Shown here: piece after piece, positions 21,832 through 34,162 of the stretch | How positions within the stretch are numbered: position 1 is the stretch's first letter | Layout: each line of letters opens with the position of its first letter | Origin: Gentiana macrophylla | Lineage: Eukaryota > Streptophyta > Magnoliopsida > Gentianales > Gentianaceae | Length of the DNA stretch: 64,000 nucleotides | Direction: 5' to 3' | Assembly: GCA_026214975.1 (NCBI GenBank) | Contig: JAOBSW010000157.1 | Coordinates: 1 to 64,000 of the forward strand | Notes under the pieces: generated by a model | The model's input: only the letters and a program-made list of their open reading frames with translations | What the model was told of the DNA's origin: nothing | Databases searched by the model: none | Made by a program: the position numbers and the translations under genes

Positions 21832-24169
21832 AGACTAAGCTTTTTTCTTAGCTTTTTGCATGACCGAGTCATATTTCCTTGCTTTGTCATATAATCGAAA
21901 TCTTCTTCTAGCTTGGAGTCTTCTTTTGAGAAAGTCTTGTTGTAGTCAACTTGACTACCTTCTTTCCATCTTTTCCATTGAATTAGCTTGGGTAAGCCTG
22001 ATTCTTTCAAGTAGTAATTTTCAAATTCTACTAGATCAGCTTTCATCTGTTCAGTCTTGTCTTTAATATTCAGTTTATCATCAATCCTCTGATTCTTCTT
22101 ATATTGTGCCATTTTCTGCTTTGAGAATAAATCAGATAAAAAGTAGTTCAGGGATTCTTCAGTTGTCCTGTCCCTGTATTTGCCTTTGATGGGATTGTAA
22201 TCTTTGATAAAAGCGCATCCATGCATCCTTTGTAAGAGTAATTCTTCCATCTCCAGGTTGACTATATTTTTCAATAAGTTGATCATCGTTAACTCTTTCT
22301 TCGAAAATGTAGGATCTGATCTGTATCTTTGTAATTCCTCTTCAAGTCGCTTCAGCTTTTCTTCTTCAGCTTCCCTCTTTTTGGCATCATATAACTGATC
22401 TACCAGGGCATGGGTTGCTTTTTGATCTTCAGAGATTCGTCGCTGAGAAGCAAGTATTTCTTTAAGCTGAGTTTCTAACCCGTAGATATCTTTGATTCAT
22501 ATGCCAATGTGCCTGAGCATGAGTTTCCCTATCTACTGTGGTTAAGTCTTCGAGTTGTTGTTTGAGTAACACAATTTCTGAAGCAGAACTTGAACTTGAT
22601 TTGTGGATCATCTCTAATCTTGCATGAACTGAAACATTTGTTCTAGTTCTATAATCAAGGTATCCAGAGATGTTTGATAAAAGGCCATTTTGTGTATCTC
22701 TCTGACAGAGTACAATTCTCAAGTTTTCAAGAACTTTTGCCAATTCATCCTTTGTGAGGATGTCAGAAGGATCATATGTAGCTTCTATTTGATCCTTGAC
22801 CTGAGTATTATCATCAATAATCATCAGTTGCCGATTATCAATTCCATCAGCTGCTTGCTGATTGTCAGTTGTCTGATCTCCAACTGGCAATTCTTCTTGT
22901 TGTGGTACAGTTTGCGTTGCTAGAGGTTGAGGTTCAGTTTTTGTTTGCAAAGCTGTAGTCTTATCAGCATCTTTTCTTGACTTATCATGGTCATCATCAT
23001 CCTTTTTCTTTGAACTGTCTTTAGATGATGTGTCTGATCCTCTCCTTTTTGCTAGTTCAGTAAATCTTTTGAAACAATTGTCAATAAATTCTGAAATAGG
23101 AAACATAGAGTAAAGGTCTCTAACTTCAAATTTCTCCAAGAGTAATTTCTCTTCATTCTGTAAACTGATATCTTGAACATCTTCTGGTTGAAGTTTCATT
23201 TTCATCAGCTTGATGATCTTGTCAGCTTCGAAGACTTGTGCTGATTGCTGACCTGATTGCTCCTTTAACTGAGAAGTATGGTCAGTAGTGACATTTTCTT
23301 GTGTACCTTCTGCAGTCAGTTGATGTTGTTGTTCCCCCTCAGTTGGTCCTTTTTTACTTGAGATTTCTGGGTATAAACATCTTACAACTGATCTTGCTTC
23401 TGCTGATTCAGCTTTTCGCTTGGTTCCTTTGTGTACAGCTTCCGGCTGAGACACAGTTTTCTGACTTGCTTCATGTTGGGAAGTTGTTGAATGATTCCAC
23501 TAAGAGTCTTCTTCAGTCGGAATCTGCCATCAGTTACTTGTCCTTCAGCTTGAGCTCTTTTGACACTGTCTAATTCAGCTAAGTGTTGTTTCTTGAACTG
23601 ATTTACAACATAACCTGTCCAATTGAAGTCTATTCCATCCCAGATTATATTCATGAGATAGATATTTTCTTCTGATAGTATATTAACTCCTTTGGATTTT
23701 CCAATGACATGTTTGCTGAGCCATCTGCTGAGGATTCCAAATTCTGGCTTGATTTTGTCTACATGAATGCCTGGTTTGATTGGTTTTGTAGAAAAGGTAA
23801 GCATCTCAAGAAAAGCTTCTCTTTTCAATGGTAGAGTGGCAAAATCTGTTGAAGTTGCTGTTGTATTTGCGAAGACAAAGAGTGACCTCATGACTCTTTC
23901 ATTGAGAACAATGCGATCTCCACGTACTGTAGTTATCAAGGAGTTCTTACTAATCGCATATTTTGCCAAAATTGCAAAATGCCTTCCACATCAAGTTTTT
24001 CTTTGAACTTAACTTCTAAGATGTTCCTCAATCTGGGTAGTTTCTCGATTTTATCACGTACCCAGCCGGCTAACAGAATGTCTTGACACATACCTTCTTA
24101 CATTTCAAGTGTTAGTTCATCCAGCTCTGTGATCAATCGCTTTTCCTTCGAACTTTCTGAAGTGGCCAT
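21832..24169 (-). pseudogene. SIRE-1 extra ORF after pol (env-position ORF), broken
   Basis: The frame opens at 24169 (MATSESS) and runs in pieces to about 21832, some 780 codons. The N-terminal third (about 23969-23600) has the VRGDRIVLNERVMRSLF and LKPEFGILSRWL blocks, like the putative plant transposon protein modules found in other plant elements. The middle is Q-, K- and D-rich, with an SSKKKDDDD cluster. The C-terminal third is charged and probably coiled coil. I see no signal peptide and no membrane segment, so calling it an envelope would rest on position alone. SIRE-2 carries the same ORF at 59513-57114. Frame changes lie near 24110, 23480 and 22460-22290. Confidence 0.75.
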
Positions 24170-24689
24170 ATTTGAGTGTGAACATAAAAATTTGATTTAG
24201 AGAGAAAGGGTTTTGCAAAGAGTCTGTTTTGCTTTCTGGAAAGAGATGAAGAGTTTGAATTTCGAATGAAGATAATGTGAATGGGGATTGAATAAATAGG
24301 TAGGATATTATGGCGGTTGAGTAGTACAACTTTTCAAATTCCATGATGGTTTTGGTAACCGATGCATGTACTGTTTTGACAATCGTGGGGTGTACACGCG
24401 AAATTTTGACAAAAAGAACTGCGGTAATTTAATGCGACATAACCGCTGAAGATTTTACCATATCAACCTTTGACTAAATTTGACTGGAATGAAAACTGAT
24501 GCTGAGGTCAGTTCTAGAGATAATTCAGTTCCATCAAATTTTCAGTTTCAGTTAATCAGTTTGAGATTGTTGATGTCAATGACTAGTCTGTTAAGTGAGC
24601 GCACCCAACATAACAAAGATTAATCCCCTTGACGAATCTCTGGCTTAACTGATTTAACCGACTTTGATTATTCCCAACTCAGTTCTTAA

Positions 24690-26340
24690 TTTGGCAAATC
24701 TTTCTTTGTCCAATGGCTTTGTAAAGATATCCATAACCGATCTTGATGAGAGTACGTAAAGAATCAGTATGTCCTTCTTCTCTCGCATGATCTCTTATAA
24801 AGTGGTGACGTACATCAATGTGCTTTGTCCTTGAGTGTAAAACTAGATTATCAGTAATTGCAATTGCACTGGTGTTGTCATACATTATGGGAATCGTTCC
24901 TTCTTCTATCCCATAGTCTCTTAATTGCTGTCTAATCCATAAAACTTGAGCACAACAACTTCCAGCTGCTATATATTCAGCTTCAGCTGTAGAAGTTGAG
25001 ATTGAGTTTTGCTTCTTGCTAAACCATGACACGAGTCTAATTCTAGTAATCGACATGTGCCTCGATGTGCTTTTTACGTCCACTTTGCATCCAAAGATAA
25101 TCGAATCTGAATAAGAAATCACTTGAATTCTCCTTCTTTTGAATACCAAATTCCAACTCCATATGTGTTTTTCAGATATTTCAAAGTTCTTTTCACAAGT
25201 GTGAGATGACTCTCCTTTGGTTTTGACTGAATTCTTGCACATACACCTACAGTAAAAGATAAGTCTGGCCTACTTGCTGTAAGATAGAGTAAGCTTCCAA
25301 TCATCCTTCTGTAAAGTGTTTCATCAACATCTTTGCCTTCCTTGTCTTCATCAAGCCTGATGTTGGTTCTCTATTGGTGTAGAAATTCCAGTAGATTTCT
25401 CCATACCAAACTTTTTGATAAGTTCTCTAGTATATTTGGTTTGGTGAATAAAGATTCCATCATCTAACTGTTTGACTTGCAATCCTAGGAAGTAATTTAA
25501 TTCTCCCATCATACTCATCTGAAATTTTCATTTCATCAAACTTGCAAATTTCTCACATAGCTGTTCATTTTCTGATCCAAAAATGATATCATCAACATAA
25601 ATTTGAACAAGTAGAGTATCTTCTCCATTCTTCATCCTGAATAATGTTTTGTCAATTGTTCCCTTGATAAATCCATTATCCACTAGAAACTGAGATAGAG
25701 TTTCATACCAAGCTCTTGGTGCTTGTTTAAGTCCATAAAGAGCTTTCCTTAGTCTGAAAACTTTATCTACTTGATCTTTGATTTCAAATCCGGGTGGTTG
25801 TTGAACATATACTTCTTCTTCAAGAATTGCATTCAGGAACGCGCTTTTGACATCCATTTGATAAACTTTGAATTTCTTGTGAGCTGCAAAGGCAAGAAAT
25901 AATCTGATTGCTTCTAATCTTGCAACTGGTGCATAAGTTTCATCAAAGTCTATGCCTTCTGGTTGAGAGTATCCTTTGGCTACAAGTCTAGCTTTGTTTC
26001 TGATGATATTCCCATCTTTATCAAGTTTGTTTCAGAAAACCCATTTGGTTCCAATAATATTGACATGAACTGGTCTATCTACCAATTCCCATACTTGATT
26101 TCTCTCTAATTCATTAAGCTCTTCTTGAATAGCTAATATCCAATCTGGATCTTTCAAAGCTTCTTCAATTTCTTTAGGTTCTGATTGAGATAGAAAGCAT
26201 GCAATCATTGAATCTAGTTGACGTCTTGTTCGAACTCCAGCTTGAGAGTCACCAATAACTTGTTCTTCAATGTGATCTTTCATCCATTGATGTGTGTGAG
26301 TTTGTATCAACTGATTTGCATTTTGTTCAACTGATTCTTC
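24690..26340 (-). pseudogene. SIRE-1 reverse transcriptase and RNase H
   Basis: RT begins around 26310, with the linker ending GTKWVF at 26035, and continues at 25857 with MDVKSAFLN and [12 protein letters not shown]. The catalytic YVDD is encoded at 25588-25599. The RNase H region carries SLLYLTASRPDLSF (25300-25250), the STSTAEAEYIAAGSC block near 25000 and a YDNTSAIA motif near 24880. Frame breaks near 26025, 25525, 25360 and 25130 prevent a continuous protein. About 500 bases of spacer (24170-24660) separate this from the extra ORF. Confidence 0.88.
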
Positions 26341-26399
26341 AAAGACTGATTCTTGAAGTTGTTCAGGTTGTTGAGCAATTGGAAACTGAGACTGATCTT

Positions 26400-27370
26400 G
26401 ATCTGAACATTCTGAAATTTGTAGTCGTCCAATGTCAACTAAAACTGGTTCTGGCGTGATCGTAATCGAGACCCAGAAACCGGTTCTCGGTCGGTCTTGA
26501 TTTGTTTCACCAGGGAAGTTTGGTTCATCAAATACTACATGTATTGATTCTTCATGGTTGAGTGTCCTTTTATTTAATACTCTAAAAGCTTTGCTGACAC
26601 TTGAGTATCCTAGAAAAATTCCTTCATCGGCTTTGGGCTAAAAAACGTGAAGTTGATCTTTTCCATTATTGTGTATAAAACATTTGCTTCCAAAAGCATG
26701 AAAGTATGAAACATTTGGTTTTCTTCCATTCCAAATTTCATAAGGAGTCTTCTCATGTCTCTTATTCATGAGTGCTCTGTTTTGAGTGTAACAAGCTGTG
26801 TTAACTACTTCTGCCCAATATCTTTCCGGTAGTTTAGCTTCACAGATCATAGTCCTTCCTGCTTCTTTGAGTGTTATGTTTCTTCTTTCAGCTACACTAT
26901 TCTGTTGAGGTGTTCCAGTGGCAGCAAGTTGATGTAAAACACCATTTTCTTCACAATATTCAATAATTACACTGTTGAGGAATTCAGTTCCTTTATCTGA
27001 TCTTATCTTCACAACTGAAACTCCTTTCTGATTCCGAAGTCTCTTGAGTAATATTGTAAGCCTTACCCAAGTGTATCTTGAAAAATCATCTACTACCACC
27101 AATGTATACTTCTTTCCATTGATACTAATTGGTGTAATAGGTCCAAATAAATCCATGTGTAGCAATTCTAGATGTCTGGTTGTTGAATGTTGAGACTTGG
27201 TCTTGAAACTTGCTTTTGTTTGTTTTCCTTGTTGACATGCATCACACAAACTGTCCTTTTTGTATGAGATCTCTGGTAGTCCAATGACTAGCTGCTTCTT
27301 AACAAGTGTGTTGATGTCATCAAAGTTAAGATGACTCAGTTTCTTGTGCCATAGCCAACTGATCTATGAT
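26400..27370 (-). pseudogene. SIRE-1 integrase
   Basis: Integrase joins the double-stranded cDNA to host DNA. The HHCC zinc site is visible: WHKKLSHLNF near 27350 and CDACQQGK at 27249. The catalytic triad is present: D in LLHMDLFGP, D in IRSDKGTEF and E in NSVAERRN, within 26638-27249. Compared with related elements the stretch after RYTWV looks about a dozen residues short, a probable in-frame deletion. The frame stops near 26638, before the C-terminal region. Confidence 0.86.
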
Positions 27371-27399
27371 TTGGTATGCACAAGTAAACAAGTTTCAAC

Positions 27400-27750
27400 T
27401 ACGGCACTTGTCCAATCTACTACATACATGTTTTCTTTTCTTCTTCCGGATAGAACAACTTGATAAGCTGACTCGCTGATGACAACGTAGAATTCTTTGT
27501 CAAAAGTAACTTTGAATCCCATATCACAAAATTGATTGGTGTGCTGAGTAGATTGTAGTGTAGTCCTTTTACATAAGATACATTCTTGATTGTAAGTCCA
27601 TTTCTGATTAGGGTGCCATAACCTCTAGTGTAACCAGGTTTGTCTTTACTTCCAAAATTGACTTTTGGTCCATCCTTTGCAATAAAATTATCGAGACAGT
27701 CCTTGCTCTTTGTCATGTGTCAGAGCAACCACCACAAAGTACCAAATATC
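27400..27750 (-). pseudogene. SIRE-1 protease, active site destroyed
   Basis: The aspartic protease region is recognised by the block KVNFGSKDKPGYTRGYGTL (27665-27610) and by alignment with SIRE-2 at 61635-61320. In SIRE-2 the active-site strand reads WYFDSGCSRHMT. Here a small deletion and rearrangement just left of 27750 removes the DSG triplet and shifts the frame. The damaged spot is a GACAGTGG in SIRE-2, a CAG site, so part of the damage may be a sequencing effect. Confidence 0.8.
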
Positions 27751-27761
27751 TGCAATAAAAA

Positions 27762-28634
27762 TTAAAAGTTTTTAGGTACCCAATTCAGTTTGGGTCCATG
27801 GGGGTCAGTTGTCAGTACAACTTTTGGAATATATCCTTTTGGGATTCTTCGGATATTGTTGCACTTGTTTTCATATATGTAAGCCACACTCCAATAGTAT
27901 CTATGTTTGGACTGTGTCTTATTTATATGATCTCTCAGATCTTTTGACTGAAATTTGTTTCCATCATGCCTTTTGTTATTAAAGCTCGAATGATAACCAT
28001 CATTCCTTCTGTACTGAGGTCTGGATTGACCTTTGTACTGTGACTTATGCTGAGAACTGAGATTAGTCCTCTGCTGAGTTTTGGACTGAAACTTGTGATA
28101 AGTTTTTGGTCTGGAATGATTGTCATTATTAGTTTTATTAACAAATTCAGTAAAATTCCAATCATCATCAGTGGGATATAGTCTTCCTTTCCCCCTGAAT
28201 GTGTGAATCTTTGAATGATTGATATTCTTGGATTTACTTTGATTGTAATTTTTCTGGTTCCTTACTTGATTGGTTTTTGTGGATCTGGCAGTTGACTTGC
28301 CGTTTCGGTTTCCATTAGATACAGCTGATCTACCATTTGATTTACCTTTGTTGGTAGATACAGTTGTCTTCTTAGAAAACTGATTTATCCTGTGTGATAC
28401 TGGCTTTACTGGTTCAGCAATTTTCTCAGTTTGTGGAAGTTGCTCAGCTACGAACTTAATACCAGTTTTGGTACTAGGTCCAGCAGCTTTGCTAGTTCTA
28501 TCCTTGGAAGATTGCTGTGTATCAAATCCTAAACCAGTTTTGTCTCCATATGGTTTTCCTGATTTGAATCCAGTAATTGAACTTGATTGAGCAAACGATT
28601 CGCTTTCGCCGATGGCGATGCGATGGGTCGTCAT
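27762..28634 (-). pseudogene. SIRE-1 gag-protease linker, basic region
   Basis: A 290-codon frame rich in K, R, N, Q and S, with poorly folded composition and many SK, NK and QY repeats. It lies between the zinc-knuckle part of gag and the protease, and SIRE-2 has the same region at 62639-61803. It belongs to the gag-pol polyprotein, probably contributing to RNA binding. The start at 28634 is not natural: a frame change near 28640 cuts it off from gag upstream. Confidence 0.7.
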
Positions 28635-28686
28635 CGAATCTTTTCTTTATCAGTTTTAGTCAGTTTCAACATTTTTAGTTCAGACT

Positions 28687-29949
28687 TCAAAATCTTTCAA
28701 CTTCAAGAATTAGACTTTCCTTTTCAGCTTTAATTGATTCATAACCAGCTTGAATAGTTACTAGCTGATTCATCAATTCGTTAAGCGTTTCTTCTAATTC
28801 TAGATTTTTTGGATTGGAGTCAGCAGTCGAAGAACATGCATTTATCATGGAAATCTGAGCTGAAGAGTATTTAGAGTTTGATTCACATACCTCATTGGGA
28901 TCTTTCATGTGTGCCATTAAGGCTATGTCATCTGATAGTCTTTCAGTACCAGCTTCATAAACTGATTCATCTCCAGCAATGAGTGCTCTTCTACCAACTC
29001 TTCTTGGTGGAGTCTTCTTGGTCAGTTCTGGACTTTCAGCTTTATAATGTCCTGGCTTCTTGCAGTTGAAACAGAGATATTCATCGTCTTTTCTTTTCTC
29101 AGGAGTCCTTTTGATGAACTTTTGAGTGACTGGGTGTCCACTCTTCATTCTTCAAATTCTGTTCATCATTAGAGCCATTTGTTCTTCCATCTCATCCAAG
29201 TCATTAAGATTGCTACATGAGTTTTCTTGAATGCCATTTGATGCTGCTGCAAGTGCTGTGGTCTTTGGTTCTTCCAGAGCTTTGATTATTGCAGCTGTGC
29301 TTGTGAAATCTTCACTGAATTCATAAGCCTTCAAATCTGAGAAGATCTTGAATGAATCCTCTACGTCAAGCCTTCTTGATTCTTCCATGGCAGTGACCTT
29401 CATTTTCCAGCACATTGGTAATGCCTTCAAGATTCTTGTGTTAATAACTTCCTTTGAGTAATCAATCTTGTGTAGATCTAGTTCATCCATGATAGCACTG
29501 AATCTTGTCTCCATTTGGTCAATAGTTTCTCCAGATTTCATCTTGAAATTCTCAAACTTTTGTTTTGCAACAGAAATTTTATTTTCCTTGATTGAATCTG
29601 TTCCTTCACAAACTAATCAAGTTTGTCCCACATTTCTTGGCGCTTGTGCATTCTTTCACCTTTAAGTACATGTTGTTGTCAAGAGTTCTGAGGATAAAGT
29701 CCATCGCAACATTGTTGAGATTATTTCGCTTGCGATCATAACTAGTCTATTCGGATTTGGGCTTTGGAACACGAATTTGTCTTTCACCTTCCGCTTGCAT
29801 GTAGGTGATCCGGATTGGTCCATCGTGAGTACATCCATCATCTCGTCATGAGTAGTCGCTAGAAAAGCTCGCATACGACGTTTATATTCAATCAAATCTG
29901 GCCCATGTTGCACATAAGCATTTGTCTCACATATTGATTGTTATCCATT
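28687..29949 (-). pseudogene. SIRE-1 gag
   Basis: Gag starts at 29949 (MDNNQYVRQ). A frameshift about 15 codons in breaks it relative to SIRE-2. The Copia gag domain (KSGETIDQMETRFSAIMDEL) is at 29541-29152. The zinc knuckle near 29070 reads CFNCKKPGHYKAES, so the fourth metal ligand is Ser instead of Cys. SIRE-2 has Tyr at the same place. A coiled-coil-like stretch with NELMNQLVTIQAGYESIK ends this part. Confidence 0.86.
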
Positions 29950-30065
29950 GTGAGTGAGTGAAGACCGATAGTAGTTTAATCAAAACTGAGCTTTCAAATA
30001 AGAACAACTAGAGGAGATATAGAGCAAATGATATCTTGTTAAAGAAACACTGCTCCGATACCAAT

Positions 30066-31819
30066 TGTTGGTCCCTTGGAAAGGCTAACACAAGTTTAGA
30101 GGGGGCGGGGGGGTGAATAAACTTGACCCTAAAACTGGATTTTAAGCAAACTAAAGTTCAGTTATAACTTGTGTGGAGTTAAGCTGACAAAGCTGAGATT
30201 AAGTCAAACTGACATAAGCTGAAACTGAGTCAACCGGCAGCGGATATAGTTCTAGCCTTTTTCTTGGTCTTGTTATTTTATTATGAAAGTCGAGTCTTTG
30301 TGGAATGAATCGACGATGAATGTCGGGCCAGAACTTGTGAGGTGTATAACAATCAAGTATCAAATTGATGTAAGTAAATGCTGAGTAAATAAGTAAATGC
30401 GTAAAGTAAATAAGGCGAATGTTATAGAGGTTCCAGGTGATGTAATCATGTACGCCCTCTCTTCCTCGTAGTGCGGAGGAAAATTCCACTAGAACTTCTT
30501 GAGGTGAATCATACAAAAAGTCCTAAACAATAGTCCTTGGCTAATCCCTAGCGTCACTCACTATATAAACAGTTGTAGAACAGGTAGAATTTCTTCTTCA
30601 AATGCTTGAACCACTGGTCCTTAGAGGTAGGATTTCTCTCTTCACCACTACTACCACAAACACACAGTCTACCCGATCGCTTGTCACAATCATGCCCTGG
30701 CAAAACCTTCTGGTTTGCTTCACAGTCTAAAACCTTTGATGTAGAATCAAAGTTGGGTTGAGAATCAATAAGTTGATTCTTGTTTGTGGTTCTTCAATGT
30801 GTTGGATTCTTGATAAATTCTTTGTAGCTTGAACACTTGAAGAAATACTAGATATGATCTTGTTATAGCTCAGAGATGATAGCAATTCGAGTAGAATAGA
30901 CTAATGCACAAGATTGCTTGTTGATTCTTGTATGTTCTATATATATTTTTTATTCTTGGTGCAAAGTCTTCTATTTATAGTGTGAAGTCCAACGTTCATC
31001 TGGCTTAAATTCGAATTGTTCAACGTCTTTCTTGTAACGGCTATATTTTCTGACCGTTCTGCTGTGTCAGTAACGCATCCAATGAAATTGCTTCCTTTAC
31101 AACGTTTGACTGTACTTTCAGTTTGTTGGATGGCTGACATATAAATCTGAGTTTCCTTATCAATTTTATACTGAATTTTTCACTTGTCAGTTTTCTAACT
31201 GACTTGGAGCATTAACTGAGATTTTACTCTTCTTCAAATATCAGTACTCCAGTTTTCATCTGATTATCATTGACTTAATCGTAGTACACCATAACTTATT
31301 ATCATCTAAGAATTCATTGTCCTTATGATTCTTAGGTCTTTCATACAAGATCTATAAAGTCGATTCAGTCACCACAATCTTGCTCGAAGTCTAACTTTCT
31401 GATCTCGACTTGTAATCTTCATAACTGAGTTTGGGCCCTCAGTTCTTCATTCTTCAATAACTGAGTTTGAACCCTCAGTTCTTCAATCTTCATGATAAGT
31501 CAACCGAGTTTGTAACTCTCAGCGAACTTACCTTCTTCATTTCCATGTAGGTGTATTCTGAGTCAGTTTGCTTGTCTTGATGATTTCCAATTTTCTAAAT
31601 GATTTCCAGTTTTCAGTTTTACGACACACTAACTATTACAGTGCTTGTCTGATATAACCTATACAAATATCAGACTCTAGTAAAACTTATACATTCAGTT
31701 CTAGACATCTTTTAGCTTTCACTATAACAGCTGGCTTCAGCACTTCATCAATGGGGTTAAGATAATACATTAAACAAATTAGATGAATTATCATCAAAAC
31801 ATAAATTTTATTTCCAACT
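30066..31819 (-). repeat. 5' LTR of SIRE-1 with promoter TATA box
   Basis: It follows the primer-binding site (plus strand GCTCCGATACCAAT, about 30050-30065). It aligns end to end with 19935-21682. The minus-strand TATA box TATAAATA is at 30972-30979, so transcription should start a few tens of bases to its left and run toward lower coordinates. Differences from the 3' LTR cluster at CTG/CAG positions, for example GATCGCTTG against GACTGCTTG and GTCGATTCAG against GTCAGTTCAGG. Confidence 0.92.
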
Positions 31820-32548
31820 GTCAATGAAAGAGTGCTCCGGTTTTTTGATAAGTTGAATTGGATCAAGAGAAACCGAAGGCACTATAGGGGCTGCATTGGA
31901 TGTATCCAACAGCCCGGTGGCCTCCTCATGTGGAAGATCAGCATGTACCTGCAAAGAAGATTCCACAAAACAGGAACAATAATTGAGGACTATAGCATCT
32001 TCTTTTGCCTCAACCAAAAGCAACTCCTCACGGACTTCCTTCACAATAGACACCTCATACACATCTACTTTCACATCCATAAAGTCAGGCTCATTCACCT
32101 CCACCGCACTCTCACCTTCCTTGTTTTTAACTTCAACCAAGACATTTGTTCTTTCTGAGTCATGTTTCAAACGAATTTCCTCATCGATTCTATGCATTTC
32201 CTTCTAGAATTTAAGACAATCTAGAAAGTAATGGTCATCCCCTTTACAATGACCGCAAAAAACAGAAAACACACCTTTAGCTCCTCTACCCCCTCTATCA
32301 CCTCTACCGCCTCTACCTCCTCCGTCATCACCTTGGTTTATACCAGCCAACAAAGTAGTAAGTGCCTCACGAATCTCATGTATATCCTCACGTAAAGGTG
32401 TCACTGCCGCATGCAATTCATCAGATACATCCCATTTCACTTCTTCTAACTGGCGTTTCAATTCAGCGTTTTGAGCTTCACCCTGCACCCTTAATCTTGC
32501 ATCCAAAATTTCATTTACCTCCTCAACATTTAACCCACGTCCAACCAT
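31820..32548 (-). pseudogene. element X gag-like coding region with zinc knuckle
   Basis: The frame opens at 32548 (MVGRGLNVEEVNEI). It has a coiled-coil-like N-terminal part, a Gly/Arg-rich stretch (GGRGGRGDRGGRG) and a CCHC knuckle (CGHCKGDDHYFLDC, intact spacing) by 32204. A shifted frame from 32197 continues with an acidic stretch up to the SIRE-1 insertion site at 31820. No capsid domain, protease or polymerase is seen. This is a reduced gag, consistent with X being non-autonomous and dependent on a partner element. Confidence 0.72.
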
Positions 32549-33147
32549 GTTGCCTCACTATTTGTCGTGTTTAAACTCCCCTCTTTCTAAGTCGTATAAA
32601 GTACCCTTGTAAAACGAACCAGAAAAGCAAGCAAAAGTAAACAGCAATCAAAACCGACTGTCTAGAAGGACACTAGGTTTTCAGACCGAGAATCGGTTGA
32701 AAGGTTTGGGGTCAGAAAACTATTGTGAATCTGGAAAAACTCAAAAGACGAAAGTTTCAGAGAAGGGATTTTTCTAAAATTTGTCAAAATTTCAGATTTT
32801 TTGGGTTATAGAAGTTGCTAAAACAATCATTTTTCGAAAATTGGTTCATTCTGTCAAAAAAATTCAGATTGATAGTAGTGCCTTATGGTGCCAATTACGA
32901 CCGAACTGCAGAGAATTTGGAAAAACTCAAAAGATAAAAGTTCTAGATATATGAATTTCCTATAAGTGCACCAATTTTCAGGTAATTTCATGTCGTTTAA
33001 CCCACTGAAAATGAATTCAAACGATGATTTACTACTACAGTTTTTCTGGACAGATTTTTTGGATTAATCGATTTTTTTAGGCCAGATATGCGTTGAATTT
33101 GGTTTGGGTGTAAAGACAAAAATTTTAGATCGAGATATGTTTGAGAG
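32549..33147 (-). other. element X 5' leader, part left of the Tat insertion
   Basis: About 600 bases of non-coding DNA between the gag-like start and the Tat 3' LTR. It ends with GAGAG at 33143-33147, the left copy of the Tat TSD. The leader resumes at 43200 (and at 49658 in the duplicate), where GAGAG is found again. Confidence 0.7.
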
Positions 33148-33730
33148 TGACGATGACAAATTATGTCACCTTAAAGATCCGGGCTTTTCCTTCTGTTATT
33201 GATGAATAATCAAGAACCCTAATGCCAAGAACAAGGAAGGGGTTTTGTATATTTGCTGCTGAGTCTAAGTGGAATTCTTAGAGTGCCTACGTATCCTGTT
33301 ATTATTCTAGAAATCAAGCCATACGTAGTTCCTGGAACGTTGTATTTATAAGGACAATGCATGACCTAACCCTAATATGAGTCGGTTTGTAGCTATTGTC
33401 ACATTTACCCTCAAAAGGGCTTTACCCCTTGCCCAAGTTATCCTGTGGATATTGGGCCAACGTAGCTGGTGTGGACTCTGTTCCCGATATCGAGCTGCCC
33501 GACTGGGATGATCGATTCTCGGAACTCACGCCCTGCATCGCTCGTAAGTCGATAGTTGTGACCTCGAGTCCCTAGCCATACTTCAGGCTCGAGGATCGAC
33601 ATGCGTGTTATGGCTCCCAAGTCGATATTCCGACTTGTATGCCTTATCTGGCTCCTGTGCCTTGGTAAATATTTAACCCATGAGGCTCACTCGATGATGA
33701 TATATCGAGGTGCATAACCCGGTATCGTCA
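33148..33730 (-). repeat. 3' LTR of the Tat element (583 bp)
   Basis: It begins TGACGATGACA and ends GGTATCGTCA, a 7-bp terminal inverted repeat. It matches 42613-43199 and 49074-49657 closely, with only scattered substitutions, so the insertion looks fairly young. A minus-strand TATA-like element (TTATAAATA) is near 33340. Confidence 0.92.
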
Positions 33731-34162
33731 TAAGCCACCCAGACCTGAGAGAGGCGACTTCCGTTGTCCGAGGTCAGATCTGCCAATTTGAAATCATCTT
33801 CAAGTTGGACTAAATCTTGGGCGGGAAATGGTGTAACCTCTTCGTATGCCACCTGTCTCCCCAGCCAATCGTGGCCGTTCATTGTGACGTCAGAGCGCAC
33901 TATCTTTTCGTCTTCTGCCATAAATGATGTCACCCTTGATTTTCGCGATTCATGGGGAGTTATAACTGCTAGTAACCCCCCTAATCACGTCTTTTCACTG
34001 TCATTTGGCATTAGCTGCGCATAAAAGGGGAAGAGAAGAACCAAACGGTGAACCATTTCTGCCTATCCATTTCTCCATTTTCTCCCCAGAAAATACAAGT
34101 AAGCATCTTTTCTGCTATCGTCGTTTTCTTTTTGTTCCTATTGTTCTTGCTTGAGTCTGTCC

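Larger units (their letters stand above)
19935..31819 (-). mobile_element. SIRE-1, SIRE-type Ty1/copia retrotransposon (11.9 kb)
   Basis: LTRs lie at 19935-21682 and 30066-31819 (TGTTGG to CCAACA, or CCAACT on the right). They are flanked by a perfect 5-bp TSD, GTCAA, at 19930-19934 and 31820-31824. Transcription order on the minus strand is 5' LTR, primer-binding site (GGTATCGGAGC), gag, protease, integrase, RT, RNase H, an extra ORF of about 2.3 kb, purine tract and 3' LTR. Long LTRs, size and a large ORF after pol point to the SIRE (Maximus) lineage. All domains are present but frames are broken, so it is not autonomous as read. Confidence 0.94.

Noticed and set aside
33673..33933. An 86-codon minus-strand frame overlapping the Tat 3' LTR
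   Set aside because: It lies upstream of the antisense gene and overlaps the LTR, with no domain; probably chance in a GC-richer stretch.
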